A stretch of 64,000 nucleotides of DNA from Hahellaceae bacterium (GCA_016744695.1 JADGDV010000010.1:62001-126000), one strand, 5' to 3'; positions 28,064-36,702 are shown, numbered from the stretch's first letter. Program-made: numbers and translations. Notes: generated by a model not told the origin, from the letters alone.

Positions 28064-30274
28064 ATGGGGTTTGAAGCGGATGAAGAGATTCTTCAGGATT
28101 TTTTAGTTGAATCTGGAGAAATTCTTGAGCTTCTGTCAGAACAACTGGTGGATTTGGAGCGTGATCCTGATGATTCGGATTTGCTCAATGCGATATTTCG
28201 CGGGTTTCATACAGTAAAAGGCGGAGCAGGCTTTTTACAATTAGATGCGCTAGTTGAATGTTGCCACGTGGCTGAGAATGTTTTTGACATTCTTCGTAAT
28301 GGTAAACGCAGAGTTAATGCAGAGTTAATGGATGTAGTGCTACAGGCACTTGATGTCGTTAATGAAATGTTTGAGCAATGTCGAAACAGAGAACCTCTTG
28401 TTTCTGCGTCGCCAGAACTTCTTGCTGCACTGGCTATATATGCTGTGCCAGAAGCAGATGCTCCTGCTCCTGTCGTTGAAGAATCAGCACCTACGCCATC
28501 AGTTGAAGAGCCTAAAGGTGACATTACAGACGATGAATTCGAGCAATTATTAAATGCTTTAGATGAGCCCGAATCTACGGAAGGAACTGATGTTGTTGAT
28601 GACTCTACACCTAAATCAGCTGCTTCTGATGAAGAAATAACCGATGACGAGTTTGAAAAACTACTTGATGACCTTCATGGTTCAGGTAAGCATGGAAACG
28701 TTGAAGCGGCTAAACCTACGCCGCCGGCCTCGGAGCCTGAGTCTGGTGAAATTACAGATGATGAGTTTGAACGGCTGTTAGATGATTTACATGGTAAAGG
28801 ACAGTTTAGTGAAGATTCGGTTTCGGGTAGTGCTGACACTACATCCGAGTCTAAGCCTGCTTCACCTGCTGCCGGTACACCAGAATTAATTGATGATAAT
28901 GAGTTTGATCAATTACTTGATGAGCTTCATGGTCAGGGTAAAGGGCCTACAATCAATGGGCCTGATAGCGGGGGTTCTAAACCTAAACCTAAACCTCCTG
29001 TTCCGCCAAAACCTACGCCAGTTCCTAAGCCTAAAGTTGCTGCAAAACCTCCTGCAGCACCTAAACCAGAGGCCGCTGCGAAAAAGCCAGCAGGTAAAGA
29101 GCAGTCCATTGCTACAGAGACAACCGTTCGTGTAGATACCCGCCGACTTGATGATATTATGAATATGGTTGGCGAGCTGGTATTAGTTCGAAACCGTTTA
29201 AAACGTCTTGGGGATGAAAGCGAAGAGGAAGCCATGCAGAAAGCGGTTTCCAACCTTGATGTGGTAACCGGAGATCTTCAATCTGCAGTTATGCAGACTC
29301 GAATGCAACCTATTAAAAAGGTGTTTGGTCGTTTTCCACGTGTTGTACGTGATTTGGCTAGAAACCTTAAAAAAGAAGTTAATCTTGTTCTACAGGGTGA
29401 AGAAACAGACTTAGATAAAAACCTTGTTGAAGCATTATCCGATCCACTTGTTCACTTGGTGCGTAACTCGGTTGACCATGGTATTGAAACACCTGATGTT
29501 AGAGAGGCTGCAGGTAAACCTCGCATTGGTCGTGTTATTTTAGCGGCTGAACAAGAAGGTGATCATATTCTGTTATCTATAGACGATGACGGTGCAGGAA
29601 TGGAACCTGATGTTCTTAGGCGAAAAGCCGTAGAAAAAGGTTTATATGATGAAGATGCCGCTGAACGATTAACGGACAATGAATGTTTTAATCTTATATT
29701 TGCAGCAGGCTTCTCAACCAAGACGGAAATCTCTGAAGTTTCCGGTCGTGGTGTGGGTATGGACGTTGTTAAAACTAAGATCTCACAGTTAAACGGAACA
29801 ATATCAATTGATTCAGAGAGCGGAAAAGGCTCACGTATTGTTATTAAGGTCCCATTAACACTGGCTATTATGCCTACGTTGATGGTGAATCTAGATCAAC
29901 AGTCATTTGCTTTTCCTCTTGTGAGTGTTGTCGAAATTTTCCACTTGGATCTGTCTCAAACAAACATTGTTGATGGCCAGGAGTGTATTGTTGTTAGAGA
30001 CAATGTATACCCTCTTTTTCATATAAAACGATGGTTAGTTAAAGGCGCTGCCGGTGAGGAAGATGGAGAGTCTGCACATGTGGTTATTGTTTCGGTGGGA
30101 ACCAAGCGTGTAGGATTTGTGGTTGACCAGTTGGTCGGCCAGGAAGAAGTGGTTATTAAGCCCTTAGGTCAAATGTTGCATGGTACAGCTGGAATGGCTG
30201 GAGCGACTATTACCGGTGATGGACGAATTGCCCTGATTCTTGATATTCCAAGCTTGCTGCAACGTTATGTATAG
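28064..30274 (+). CDS. cheA: Chemotaxis histidine kinase CheA (system 2)
   Basis: CheA of the main motility pathway. ATG at 28064, seven bases after GAGGAG, is preferred over an upstream in-frame codon (736 residues). Domains: Hpt/P1 with the His in FHTVKGGAGFL (residues near 50); a long linker (about 125-345) with four copies of an acidic LL motif and then a Pro/Lys-rich stretch; P3 (about 350-420); P4 kinase with HLVRNSVDHGIE and GRGVGMDVVKTK; and P5 (about 600-735). No folded P2 domain is apparent in the linker, unlike in the CheA of system 1. Confidence 0.95.
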   Translation: MGFEADEEILQDFLVESGEILELLSEQLVDLERDPDDSDLLNAIFRGFHTVKGGAGFLQLDALVECCHVAENVFDILRNGKRRVNAELMDVVLQALDVVNEMFEQCRNREPLVSASPELLAALAIYAVPEADAPAPVVEESAPTPSVEEPKGDITDDEFEQLLNALDEPESTEGTDVVDDSTPKSAASDEEITDDEFEKLLDDLHGSGKHGNVEAAKPTPPASEPESGEITDDEFERLLDDLHGKGQFSEDSVSGSADTTSESKPASPAAGTPELIDDNEFDQLLDELHGQGKGPTINGPDSGGSKPKPKPPVPPKPTPVPKPKVAAKPPAAPKPEAAAKKPAGKEQSIATETTVRVDTRRLDDIMNMVGELVLVRNRLKRLGDESEEEAMQKAVSNLDVVTGDLQSAVMQTRMQPIKKVFGRFPRVVRDLARNLKKEVNLVLQGEETDLDKNLVEALSDPLVHLVRNSVDHGIETPDVREAAGKPRIGRVILAAEQEGDHILLSIDDDGAGMEPDVLRRKAVEKGLYDEDAAERLTDNECFNLIFAAGFSTKTEISEVSGRGVGMDVVKTKISQLNGTISIDSESGKGSRIVIKVPLTLAIMPTLMVNLDQQSFAFPLVSVVEIFHLDLSQTNIVDGQECIVVRDNVYPLFHIKRWLVKGAAGEEDGESAHVVIVSVGTKRVGFVVDQLVGQEEVVIKPLGQMLHGTAGMAGATITGDGRIALILDIPSLLQRYV
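28520..28933 (+). repeat. Four copies of a FliM/CheZ-like motif in the CheA linker
   Basis: The copies start at CheA residues 153, 191, 229 and 274 (nt 28520, 28634, 28748 and 28883). The pattern is [I]-[TD]-D-[DN]-E-F-[ED]-x-L-L-x-x-L-(H-G); copies 2-4 end in LHG and copy 1 in ALD. The spacing is 38, 38 and 45 residues, separated by Pro/Ser/Glu-rich linkers. At the DNA level the copies are diverged, so this is protein-level conservation rather than recent duplication. Confidence 0.88.
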
Positions 30275-30331
30275 TCAACAGCAATCGTGTCGGTAAATCA
30301 TGGAGACTCGCACTTTTCTGGAGATTCATGA

Positions 30332-31498
30332 ATGACGGTTTCCGTCTTAATTGTCGACGATTCAGGTTTTTTCAGACGTCGTGTCTGTGAAATACTTGAA
30401 TCAGTAGGTTCAATCAAGGTCGTAGGCACGGCTAGCAATGGACGTGAAGGCGTTGAGCTGGTAAAAAAGCTCAAACCTGATGTTGTGACGATGGATTACG
30501 AAATGCCAGTTATGAATGGCGTTGCGGCTGTTAAACAGATTATGCAGGAAGCACCCACTCCCGTTCTTATGTTTTCATCCCTCACTTATGAAGGTGCCAG
30601 AGTTACTCTTGACGCTCTGGATGCCGGGGCTGTCGATTTTTTACCCAAAAACTTCGAAGATATTTCTAGAGATTCCAGCAGGATGCAGGAAGTGCTTAAG
30701 CAACGGATACTTACCGTAGCTGCAAGTGGAAAAAAGAAAGGGGTTCCTGCCTCAACGAGGCAAGCGGAACCACAGAGCGTGGCGACAAATATTAAAGTTT
30801 CTTCTGAGCGACACGCTATTGCGACACCTGTTGCCAAAAAACGGACTCGTAATACCACTTTGGTGCCACCTAAACGTGCCGCTGCTCAAGATATAGGGGG
30901 GCGAGTTTCAACTAATAAAATTATGCACCCTATAAGTTTAGTCGCTATCGGGACCTCTACTGGAGGGCCCATCGCGTTGCAAAAAGTAATATCAGGTTTA
31001 CCGGGCAATTTTCCAAAACCAATCATTCTTGTTCAGCATATGCCAGCCTCATTCACCCCCGCTTTTGCAGAACGTCTTAACCGTCAGAGCCAGATAACCG
31101 TTAAGCAGGCAGAGGATGGTGATTTGCTTAAACCCGGTGTTGCACTTTTGGCTCCTGGCGGCAAGCAAATGTTGATTGAATCACGGTCGGGCACTGCACG
31201 CATTAAAATACTAGAAGGTGACGATCGCTTGAATTATAAGCCATGTGTTGATGTGACATTTGGATCCGCTGCAAGAAGTTTCCCAGGAAAGACGCTAGGT
31301 ATTATTCTCACTGGAATGGGGGCTGATGGCAAAGAGGGTTGCCGTTTAATGAAGCAATCAGGTTCAACTGTTTGGGCTCAGGATGAGAAGAGTAGTGTTA
31401 TCTATGGGATGCCTATGGCCGTGGCTAAGGCTGGCTTGGCTGATGAAGTTCTGAGCTTGAATGATGTTGCAGGGCGAATAGTCGAGGGGCTTAAGTAA
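30332..31498 (+). CDS. cheB: Chemotaxis methylesterase/response regulator CheB (system 2)
   Basis: Second CheB, 388 residues. The receiver carries VDDSGFFRRRV and the phospho-site in MDYEMPVMNG. A longer, basic linker (about residues 135-195) leads to the esterase with Ser in IGTSTGGPIAL, His in VQHMPASF and Asp in TGMGADGKEG. GGAG lies eight bases before the ATG. Its stop overlaps the motC start. CheR for this system is not adjacent, so the CheR at 8800-9675 or one elsewhere must serve it. Confidence 0.95.
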   Translation: MTVSVLIVDDSGFFRRRVCEILESVGSIKVVGTASNGREGVELVKKLKPDVVTMDYEMPVMNGVAAVKQIMQEAPTPVLMFSSLTYEGARVTLDALDAGAVDFLPKNFEDISRDSSRMQEVLKQRILTVAASGKKKGVPASTRQAEPQSVATNIKVSSERHAIATPVAKKRTRNTTLVPPKRAAAQDIGGRVSTNKIMHPISLVAIGTSTGGPIALQKVISGLPGNFPKPIILVQHMPASFTPAFAERLNRQSQITVKQAEDGDLLKPGVALLAPGGKQMLIESRSGTARIKILEGDDRLNYKPCVDVTFGSAARSFPGKTLGIILTGMGADGKEGCRLMKQSGSTVWAQDEKSSVIYGMPMAVAKAGLADEVLSLNDVAGRIVEGLK

Positions 31499-32238
31499 TG
31501 GATTTACTGAGTATCATCGGAGTTATATTAGCCTTTGGTGCGATCATTGGCGGTAATTTTATTGAGGGCGGTAGTATTGATGCCCTAATAAATCTGCCTG
31601 CTAGTATTATTGTGGTGGGCGGTACGTTTGCTGCTATTATGCTGCAAACAACCGTTAAGCTGCTTAAGCACTCTGCTGGCATGTTGACATGGGTTTTCAT
31701 GCCTCCTTATGTCAGCCTTGAAGACGGCATAGATAAGGTCGTTAAGTGGAGCATGAGAGCAAGGAAAGAGGGGTTATTAGGACTTGAGGCTTTAGCCAGT
31801 AAAGAGGGAGAGCCCTTTGCTAAAAAAGGCTTGCAACTGTTAGTTGATGGTGCCGAGTCAGATACGATCCGAAGTGTAATGGAAGTTGATTTAATCGCAA
31901 AAGAGAATCGGGATATAGACGGTGCTAAGGTCTATGAAAGTATGGGCGGGTATTCCCCTACTATTGGTATTATCGGTGCGGTGATGGGTCTTATTCATGT
32001 CATGAGTAATCTTGCAGACCCTTCAACATTAGGTACCGGTATTGCTACTGCATTTGTTGCGACTATTTACGGGGTTGCCTTTGCCAACTTGTTCTTATTT
32101 CCTGTCGCGAATAAGTTAAAATCGGTCATTAAGCTAGAGTCGTTATATCGTGAGTTGATGATAGAGGGCTTGGTTTCCATTTCTGAAGGTGAAAACCCTC
32201 GCTCTATTGAGTTAAAGCTAAAAGGCTTTATACATTGA
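31498..32238 (+). CDS. motC: Flagellar stator protein MotC (MotA family)
   Basis: MotC is a four-pass membrane stator subunit. The 246-residue protein has membrane segments near residues 5-25, 30-52, 150-170 and 180-203, with the family patterns GGYSPTIGIIGAVMGLIHVM and GTGIATAFVATIYGVAFANL. The order cheB-motC-motD matches Pseudomonas, where MotCD is the stator needed for swarming. The start overlaps the cheB stop (TAATG). Confidence 0.95.
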   Translation: MDLLSIIGVILAFGAIIGGNFIEGGSIDALINLPASIIVVGGTFAAIMLQTTVKLLKHSAGMLTWVFMPPYVSLEDGIDKVVKWSMRARKEGLLGLEALASKEGEPFAKKGLQLLVDGAESDTIRSVMEVDLIAKENRDIDGAKVYESMGGYSPTIGIIGAVMGLIHVMSNLADPSTLGTGIATAFVATIYGVAFANLFLFPVANKLKSVIKLESLYRELMIEGLVSISEGENPRSIELKLKGFIH

Positions 32239-33029
32239 TCAGACGGCAGCGAGATGAGGAAGAGGCGCATAATAAAGAGCGCTGGCTTATTTCTTACGCC
32301 GACTTCATTACTCTGCTATTTGCTTTTTTTGTCGTAATGTACTCAATATCATCGGTTAATGAAGGCAAGTACAAAGTACTTTCTGAGACACTTGACGGTG
32401 CTTTTAATTCAGTGCAGCGAACTACAAACCCCATTCAAATTGGCGAGCATATTCCGCGTTCCGACGGTGAAGATGTAGGTGAGACAAAAATACAGGAAGT
32501 AGACACTATTCCCCGTGGAAGCGAAGGGCAGCTTAAAGATCGTACTAAAGGTATGCGTGAAGTTGCTGACAAATTTGCGGCTGAGTTTTCTGGCATGATT
32601 ACGGACGGGTTGGTGTCGGTCAATGAAAATGAGGATTGGGTTGAGGTGTCCTTATCAAATAAAATTCTATTTAAGAGCGGTGAGGTAGAGCTGTCTTATG
32701 ATGCCTTTCCTGTTCTAGAAAAAATTGCTTCAACAATAAAGGGGTATGATAATGCCGTTTTGGTTGAGGGATTCACAGATAACACGCCTATTCGAAACCG
32801 TTCTCATGCATCTAATTGGGAGTTGTCGACAGCACGTTCAGCGGCTGTTGTTAGAATGCTGGCTTATGAGGGTGTTGCCCCTTCAAGAATGGCAGCAATC
32901 GGTTACGGACAACATCAGCCTATTGTTCGAAATGACACGGCTCAAGGTCGAAGTCGTAATCGACGTGTTGTTTTAATCATATCTAAAGATCCTAATGCCA
33001 GAGTCACTTTGCGTAATAGCGGCTCGTGA
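32235..33029 (+). CDS. motD: Flagellar stator protein MotD (MotB family)
   Basis: MotD anchors the stator to peptidoglycan. The 264-residue protein starts with TTG overlapping the motC stop. The single membrane helix (about 18-40) begins WLISYADFITLLFAFFVVMY, containing the Asp essential for ion flow; the OmpA-like peptidoglycan-binding domain occupies about residues 125-255 (VEGFTDNTPI, QGRSRNRRVVL). It closes the che-mot unit. Confidence 0.95.
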   Translation: MIRRQRDEEEAHNKERWLISYADFITLLFAFFVVMYSISSVNEGKYKVLSETLDGAFNSVQRTTNPIQIGEHIPRSDGEDVGETKIQEVDTIPRGSEGQLKDRTKGMREVADKFAAEFSGMITDGLVSVNENEDWVEVSLSNKILFKSGEVELSYDAFPVLEKIASTIKGYDNAVLVEGFTDNTPIRNRSHASNWELSTARSAAVVRMLAYEGVAPSRMAAIGYGQHQPIVRNDTAQGRSRNRRVVLIISKDPNARVTLRNSGS

Positions 33030-33050
33030 TTTTTTTGTAATAATTCTCTA

Positions 33051-33066
33051 TGGCATGATTCCTGCT
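33051..33066 (+). promoter_or_regulatory. Sigma-54 promoter candidate before parC
   Basis: TGGCATGATTCCTGCT has GG (33052-33053) and GC (33064-33065) ten bases apart, with a full TGGCA -24 core and TGCT at -12. It predicts transcription from about 33077 and thus a leader of about 160 bases before the preferred parC GTG, which includes a possible 20-codon open frame (33137-33199) without a clear ribosome site. Confidence 0.6.
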
Positions 33067-33235
33067 ATTTATTTAATACGTGCTAATAAGCATACATAAA
33101 CGCGTCAAAATAACGTTTCAATTGGTTATCAATAATATGAGTGGCAATATTGTGCCCATTGATAAACTATTTAAGTTATTTGGTGAGTTGTCGATATAAG
33201 TTATTCATATAAAAACAATGATAAGAGGTTACGCT

Positions 33236-34018
33236 GTGCGTATCTGGGCAATTGCAAATCAGAAGGGTGGTGTTGGGAAAACAACAACAACCGTTGCATT
33301 AGGTGGGTTATTGGCCAAGGAAGGAAAGAGAGTCTTGTTGATGGACTTAGACCCTCATGGCTCATTAACCAGCTATTTTAGATATGACCCTGATACGATT
33401 GAGCACAGTGCATTTGACCTGTTCTTACATCAGGGAAAGGTACCCAAAGACTTACCATCAACCCTTATTGTTAAAACCAGTATGCCAGGATTAAAATTAT
33501 TGCCTGCATCAACCGCTCTCGCAACATTAGAGCGAAGAATGGTCGGAGTTGATGGCATGGGTTTGATAATTTCACGTGCGTTAGCCGTTCTTTGGGATGA
33601 TTTCGACTATGTGCTTATAGATAATACGCCTTCACTCGGTGTATTAATGATCAACGCGCTAGCCGCAAGTCAGCATCTGATGATACCCGTGCAGACTGAA
33701 TTTCTGGCCCTTAAGGGTTTAGAAAGAATGATGCATACCTTGGATATGGTAATAAAATCTCAAAAGAGCAAGTTGACCTACACCATTATACCGACCATGT
33801 TTGATAGACGAACTCAGGCATCTCTTCAAAGTCTGCGTGCGGTTAAAAATACATGGGGTGAACAAGTATGGCGATATGCAATTCCGGTGGACACCAAGTT
33901 TCGGGATGCCAGTAGAATGGGAATAACACCTTCAGAGTTAGATGAGTCAACACATGGTGTTAGAGCCTACAAAAAGCTGCTTGAAAACCTAAAGGAAAAA
34001 CAAACAGCCAACGTTTGA
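33236..34018 (+). CDS. parC: ParA-like ATPase ParC for polar localisation of chemotaxis arrays
   Basis: A 260-residue ParA/Soj-type ATPase. GTG at 33236 is preferred over ATG at 33218 because AAGAGG lies seven bases before it and relatives start MRxWAxANQ. Walker A is KGGVGKTTT, the A' Asp lies in LMDLDPHGS, and Walker B is in YVLIDNTPS. Genes of this type between motD and cheW in Vibrio and Pseudomonas encode ParC, which recruits chemotaxis arrays to the old pole together with ParP. The role here is inferred from family and place. Confidence 0.88.
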   Translation: MRIWAIANQKGGVGKTTTTVALGGLLAKEGKRVLLMDLDPHGSLTSYFRYDPDTIEHSAFDLFLHQGKVPKDLPSTLIVKTSMPGLKLLPASTALATLERRMVGVDGMGLIISRALAVLWDDFDYVLIDNTPSLGVLMINALAASQHLMIPVQTEFLALKGLERMMHTLDMVIKSQKSKLTYTIIPTMFDRRTQASLQSLRAVKNTWGEQVWRYAIPVDTKFRDASRMGITPSELDESTHGVRAYKKLLENLKEKQTANV

Positions 34019-34060
34019 TATCAGTAGTTCGGAGTAAACATTCGAAATGTGTAGTTTGAT

Positions 34061-34456
34061 ATGAAAGATAAGGGTAAACAGTCAACTGTCATATCGCCTG
34101 AAGAGGCTATGAATAGTTATTTTGGTGATCTTTTTAGTGAAGGTTGCTCTGTTGTGCCTGATGAAGTTGGTTTGCTTTCACCCGCATTAGAATTTTTGCC
34201 TTCTGCATCGGTAGAGTCTGGATACTGTTTAATACCTATTATCAATTTAAGCACACGAATAGTTGATTTTACAAAACCTCAGCGATCGTTAGTAGAGTCA
34301 TTTATTTTACTTTTATGGGGGGGGTACCTTTTACGTCAACCTGTTTATGGAAAGCTACGTATTTATGTGCATGAATACTGTAATGAAATGAGTATGGAGT
34401 ACCACCTGTTACTTGATTTAGCTAATAAAAATCAGGCTGGGGGAGAGGGGAAATGA
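34061..34456 (+). CDS. Unrecognised 131-residue protein between parC and parP
   Basis: Not recognised. The 131-residue product has no signal peptide or clear membrane segment, though residues 90-102 are hydrophobic (FILLLWGGYLL). Residues 13-25 read PEEAMNSYFGDLF, matching residues 12-24 of the following ParP-like protein (PQLAVQDYLNDLL) at the P, A, Y, D and L positions and in spacing. The ATG at 34061 has a poor ribosome site; its stop overlaps the next start by four bases (ATGA), so the two are coupled. A part in ParC/ParP array positioning is plausible but unproven. Confidence 0.7.
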   Translation: MKDKGKQSTVISPEEAMNSYFGDLFSEGCSVVPDEVGLLSPALEFLPSASVESGYCLIPIINLSTRIVDFTKPQRSLVESFILLLWGGYLLRQPVYGKLRIYVHEYCNEMSMEYHLLLDLANKNQAGGEGK

Positions 34457-35574
34457 GTCGTAAACGATACAGCGAGACCATTAATCCTCAGTTAGCGGTG
34501 CAAGATTACCTTAATGATTTGTTACAGCAAATGCCAACAACCTCTGTGCTTGATGAACTAAAAAAAGCAGATGATGAAAAGGCCGCGTTAGATGCTGAGA
34601 TATTGGCTAAAGTAACGGCAGAAAAACGTGCAAAAACACAAAGCAAGGCTCAGAAGTCAGTAGTGCGACGTTCAAAAAATTCAGTTTTACTTAATCCTGC
34701 CGTAAACTCAAGCTCCACTGAGCCTGATAAATCATTAGCCTCTCAACGTTTGGAGAAGAAAAGAGCGCGTGCGCGCGCCCCTCAAACAGAATTCCGAGAG
34801 CCTTTAATATTAAAAACAGCTCCTGTATTAAATAGTGTATTTAAAACGGCCCCGACTCATGTAGCTCAAGAGGGTGATGGCACTGCATTACCTGAATTAA
34901 ATGTAGTGACAGAAAATCGTCAAGATAAGAGTTTGGCTAAAGCGCGTAACGACAAAGAATTGACTGCTAAAAAAAGAGTTGCAGAGCCTTGGCCAAAGAA
35001 AGAGACAGAGCCAGAAATGCAACCAGCTAATAGGTCTGGCTCAGCACATAAAGAGGGTAGATTAAAATCAGAACTTCTTGAGCCCACTAAGCAGTGGCTT
35101 ACAACAGGCAAGCCAGAATGGGCTAAGGGGCGTTTTGAATGTTTGATTTTTACCGTGGCAGGGTTAAAACTAGCGGTTCCATTAGTCTCATTAGGCGCTA
35201 TTCATACAATAGAAAAGGAGCTAACCCCTTTAGTAGGAAGGCCCTCTTGGTTTTTAGGGTTATTAACCTTAGGAGACCGAAATATTCGCGTTGTTGATTC
35301 CGCTCAATGGATTATGCCTGAAAGATACAATGAAAATGTTAAAGATAATTATAAATTTGTTATCCGGTTAAATGACAGTGATTGGGGAATGGCTTGTGAC
35401 TCTGTCGCGCAATCCTTTTCTATAGCACCAGAAGAAGTCCGGTGGCGTACTAATCGAGGAAAAAGACCTTGGCTAGCTGGAACCGTTATTGAGCATATGT
35501 GTGCATTGATGGATGTAGCCGCAGTATCTTGGTTGCTTGATGACGCTGAAAAAAATGAATTTTCTCCTATTTAA
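34453..35574 (+). CDS. parP: ParP-like CheW-domain protein
   Basis: A 373-residue protein with a short conserved start (residues 12-24), a long basic, low-complexity middle (about 40-215) and a C-terminal CheW-like (AIF) domain (about 225-360: FECLIFTVAGLKLAVPLVSL, then GLLTLGDRNIRVVDSAQWI). This layout is that of ParP, which links ParC to receptors and CheA at the pole. It stands between parC and cheW as in Pseudomonas and Vibrio. The N-terminal half is too variable to assign by sequence. Confidence 0.83.
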   Translation: MSRKRYSETINPQLAVQDYLNDLLQQMPTTSVLDELKKADDEKAALDAEILAKVTAEKRAKTQSKAQKSVVRRSKNSVLLNPAVNSSSTEPDKSLASQRLEKKRARARAPQTEFREPLILKTAPVLNSVFKTAPTHVAQEGDGTALPELNVVTENRQDKSLAKARNDKELTAKKRVAEPWPKKETEPEMQPANRSGSAHKEGRLKSELLEPTKQWLTTGKPEWAKGRFECLIFTVAGLKLAVPLVSLGAIHTIEKELTPLVGRPSWFLGLLTLGDRNIRVVDSAQWIMPERYNENVKDNYKFVIRLNDSDWGMACDSVAQSFSIAPEEVRWRTNRGKRPWLAGTVIEHMCALMDVAAVSWLLDDAEKNEFSPI

Positions 35575-35657
35575 ACGTTAATCTTATTAAGATTCTGTCA
35601 CTTATCTAAAGTCTGTCTATACTATACCTAAGCATTTCTATCTATAGATCAATAAAC

Positions 35658-35673
35658 TGGCATAATAAATGCT
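35658..35673 (+). promoter_or_regulatory. Sigma-54 promoter candidate before cheW
   Basis: TGGCATAATAAATGCT has GG (35659-35660) and GC (35671-35672) ten bases apart with a perfect TGGCA; the -12 box is ATGCT instead of TTGCT. It sits about 75 bases before the cheW ATG in a 174-base AT-rich gap. Confidence 0.55.
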
Positions 35674-35748
35674 TTGATCTATGATAATAATGAAAATGAT
35701 GAAAAGTTGACATTAGATTATTAAAAATAGGTTCAAGAGGTTCGAAAT

Positions 35749-36237
35749 ATGGCATCTAGTACAGGGCACAGCGGTCAAACTACAGAAGATCCTATTTTCC
35801 AGTATGTAACCTTCCGATTGGATGATGAAACGTACGGAATTAACGTAATGCAGATTCAGGAAGTATTACGATACACTGAAATTGCTCCGGTACCTGGTGC
35901 GCCGGATTATGTGCTAGGGATTATTAACCTTCGCGGTAACGTTGTAACCGTTATTGATACACGCAAGCGCTTCGGCCTTAGCGAGTCAGAGGTGAGTGAT
36001 CACACTCGTATTGTGGTGTTAGAGATAGAAGGACAGGTAGTAGGTGTTTTGGTTGATTCAGTAGCTGAAGTGGTTTACTTGAAACAGTCAGAAGTTGAAA
36101 CAGCACCTAATGTAGGGAACGATGAAAGTGCACGCTTTATTCAGGGTGTTTGCAATAAAAATGGCGAGCTTATTATTTTGGTTGAGTTTGAAAAAATGCT
36201 CAGCGAAGATGAGTGGTCTGATATGACTGATCTATAA
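35749..36237 (+). CDS. cheW: Chemotaxis coupling protein CheW (system 2)
   Basis: A 162-residue CheW of the motility pathway: YVTFRLDDETYGINVMQIQE at the start of the fold, VPGAPDYVLGIINLRGNVVT and the conserved Asp/Thr-rich TVIDTRKRFGL follow. It likely couples CheA of system 2 to receptors. It follows parP and precedes the DUF2802 gene by 27 bases. Confidence 0.96.
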   Translation: MASSTGHSGQTTEDPIFQYVTFRLDDETYGINVMQIQEVLRYTEIAPVPGAPDYVLGIINLRGNVVTVIDTRKRFGLSESEVSDHTRIVVLEIEGQVVGVLVDSVAEVVYLKQSEVETAPNVGNDESARFIQGVCNKNGELIILVEFEKMLSEDEWSDMTDL

Positions 36238-36264
36238 AGTAGATCGGTTAAGAGGGTTGTACCA

Positions 36265-36663
36265 ATGCTGGAAACATATGCTCCTTTACTCAGCGCGGCA
36301 CTCACTGCAGTTTTTGCAGCGTATGTTGTGTTTTTAAGAGTTTCAATAAACAAGCAAGCTATAAAACATAGTGACTCGTTTAAGGCGATTAACCAAGAGC
36401 TACAGGCGGTTAGTAACGGCTCAATGGGTGTTGGCCGGAAACTAATGCAGCTTGAAAAGCAAATAGCTGAATTGAAAAATAGCCAAGAAGAAATGCTCAG
36501 AAACGACCCTAATAGAGTTTCTTATACTGAGGCTACGCGCTTAGTTGAACTAGGCGCAGATGTTGAAGACCTAATGAATAGTTGTGGGATTTCACGACCC
36601 GAGGCTGAACTGGTGACGGCTTTAAGTCATAAAAGCCAGATGAGTGAAATTACGGTCAACTAA
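36265..36663 (+). CDS. DUF2802 membrane-anchored protein
   Basis: A 132-residue protein with one N-terminal membrane segment (about residues 7-25), a coiled-coil part (about 38-75) and a C-terminal helix-turn-helix-like segment (VSYTEATRLVELGADVEDLM, then CGISRPEAELVTAL) characteristic of DUF2802. Homologues sit directly after cheW in Pseudomonas-type flagellar loci. Its function is unknown. It is the last gene before a strong terminator. Confidence 0.85.
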   Translation: MLETYAPLLSAALTAVFAAYVVFLRVSINKQAIKHSDSFKAINQELQAVSNGSMGVGRKLMQLEKQIAELKNSQEEMLRNDPNRVSYTEATRLVELGADVEDLMNSCGISRPEAELVTALSHKSQMSEITVN

Positions 36664-36669
36664 GAGTGT

Positions 36670-36702
36670 ATCTCCACTGGGGGCAGTGGAGATTTAGTTT
36701 TT
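36670..36702 (+). terminator. Rho-independent terminator after the che-par-cheW block
   Basis: ATCTCCACTG and CAGTGGAGAT form a perfect 10-bp stem with a GGGG loop, followed by TTAGTTTTT on the plus strand. It also lies just past the end of the minus-strand gene at 36717, so it may serve both. Confidence 0.9.

Noticed and set aside
35579-35596. AATCTT/AAGATT hairpin after the ParP-like gene.
   Set aside because: Short AT-rich stem with no T-run; not supported as a terminator.
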